In this document: piece by piece, positions 5,753-6,160 of the stretch | Position numbering within the stretch: position 1 is the first letter of the stretch | Layout of the letters: the number at the start of each line of letters is the position of its first letter | NCBI GenBank assembly: GCA_030146405.1 | Contig: JASLBS010000190.1 | Span: 1-6,160 of the forward strand | Length of the DNA stretch: 6,160 nt | Reading direction: 5' to 3' | Source: Arthrobacter sp. | GTDB lineage: Bacteria > Actinomycetota > Actinomycetes > Actinomycetales > Micrococcaceae | The notes under the pieces: generated by a model | Databases searched by the model: none | What the model saw: only the letters and a program-made list of their open reading frames with translations | What the model was told of the DNA's origin: nothing | Translations under genes and position numbers: made by a program

Positions 5753-6160
5753 GTGACACAACGATCGACACCCGCTGCGGCCTGGCTGCGGCTGCAGGAG
5801 GGCAACGCGCGGTTCGTGGGATCCCAGGTCTCGCACCCCAACCAGGACGCGTCCCGGCGCACGGCACTCGTCCACAACCAGAACCCCTTCGCCGTGATCT
5901 TCGGCTGCTCGGACTCACGCCTGGCCGCCGAGATCATCTTCGATCTCGGCCTCGGCGACGTCTTCGTGGTCCGGACCGCGGGCCAGGTGATCGACAACGC
6001 CGTCCTCGGGTCCCTGGAGTACAGCGTGAGCGTGCTGAACGTCCCGTTGATCGTGATCCTCGGCCATGACAGTTGCGGCGCCGTGACGGCCACCATGAAC
6101 TCCCTGGACAGCGGGGACATGCCCACGGGCTTCCTCCGGGATCTCGTGGAGCGCATCACG
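5753..6160 (+). CDS. Beta-class carbonic anhydrase, 3'-truncated by window edge
   Basis: Cytoplasmic zinc enzyme that interconverts CO2 and bicarbonate, supplying bicarbonate to carboxylases. The window holds 136 codons from GTG, in frame to the last base without a stop. Beta-class motifs are complete: GCSDSR (51-56) gives zinc ligand C52 and the D54/R56 pair, and GHDSCGAV (104-111) gives H105 and C108. Between them are EIIFDLGLGDVFVVRTAG (60-77) and AVLGSLEY (83-90), also typical. The N-terminus, with WLRLQEGNARF (11-21), matches the helix that starts these enzymes. A second in-frame GTG at 5747 would add two residues; 5753 fits better with the TACAGT hexamer upstream. Full-length relatives are usually about 200-220 residues, so roughly a third is missing only because of the window end. 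It is co-directional with the DUF4245 gene, 18 nt downstream, and may be cotranscribed. Confidence 0.95.
   Translation, partial: MTQRSTPAAAWLRLQEGNARFVGSQVSHPNQDASRRTALVHNQNPFAVIFGCSDSRLAAEIIFDLGLGDVFVVRTAGQVIDNAVLGSLEYSVSVLNVPLIVILGHDSCGAVTATMNSLDSGDMPTGFLRDLVERIT

Noticed and set aside
5368..6159. A 263-codon minus-strand open frame over the DUF4245 and carbonic anhydrase genes
   Set aside because: Both plus-strand genes have clear family motifs. This frame is Ser/Arg/Thr-rich without recognisable domains, a typical antisense shadow.
1..6160. Search for mobile elements, CRISPR repeats, tRNA genes, toxin-antitoxin or defence genes
   Set aside because: No terminal inverted repeats, transposase or integrase motifs, regular repeat-spacer pattern, tRNA cloverleaf or small paired genes were seen. 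The region is densely filled with housekeeping genes.

Overview
The window is a high-GC, gene-dense chromosomal segment with strong G/C bias at third codon positions, GTG starts and several genes without a Shine-Dalgarno site. Together with the gene set (actinobacterial-type LCP protein, class II fructose-bisphosphatase divergent from a DUF4245 gene, FemAB-type transferase) this points to an actinobacterium, most likely of the Micrococcaceae/Arthrobacter type. The genus is inferred, not proven. I see no mobile element, CRISPR array, tRNA/rRNA gene, phage gene or defence system.

Layout: (1) 2-1147 (+), the 3' part of a LytR-CpsA-Psr (LCP) cell-wall glycopolymer ligase cut by the left edge; (2) 1203-2675 (+), manA, mannose-6-phosphate isomerase, about 100 residues longer than E. 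coli ManA because of two low-complexity insertions; (3) 2672-3712 (-), a FemAB/FemX-like peptidoglycan-bridge aminoacyltransferase, convergent with manA so that both TAG stops lie in one CTAG; (4) 3774-4814 (-), glpX, class II fructose-1,6-bisphosphatase, followed by a hairpin at 3727-3764; (5) a 182-bp divergent intergenic region, 4815-4996; (6) about 4997-5734 (+), a single-pass membrane-anchored DUF4245 protein; (7) 5753-6160 (+), the first 136 codons of a beta-class carbonic anhydrase that runs off the right edge.

Functionally, the left half concerns the cell envelope: LCP attaches polymers to peptidoglycan, ManA feeds mannose-phosphate to glycan precursors, and the FemAB protein would build the interpeptide bridge. 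The right half is central carbon metabolism: GlpX for gluconeogenesis and carbonic anhydrase for bicarbonate supply, with a DUF4245 protein of unknown role between them. A glpX gene divergent from a DUF4245 gene also occurs in mycobacteria, so this is a conserved actinobacterial neighbourhood and not an island.

I did not find a convincing new biological system. The most useful leads are the conserved DUF4245 gene, the ManA insertions, and three gene starts that look leaderless (a -10-like hexamer ending 6 nt before the start codon).
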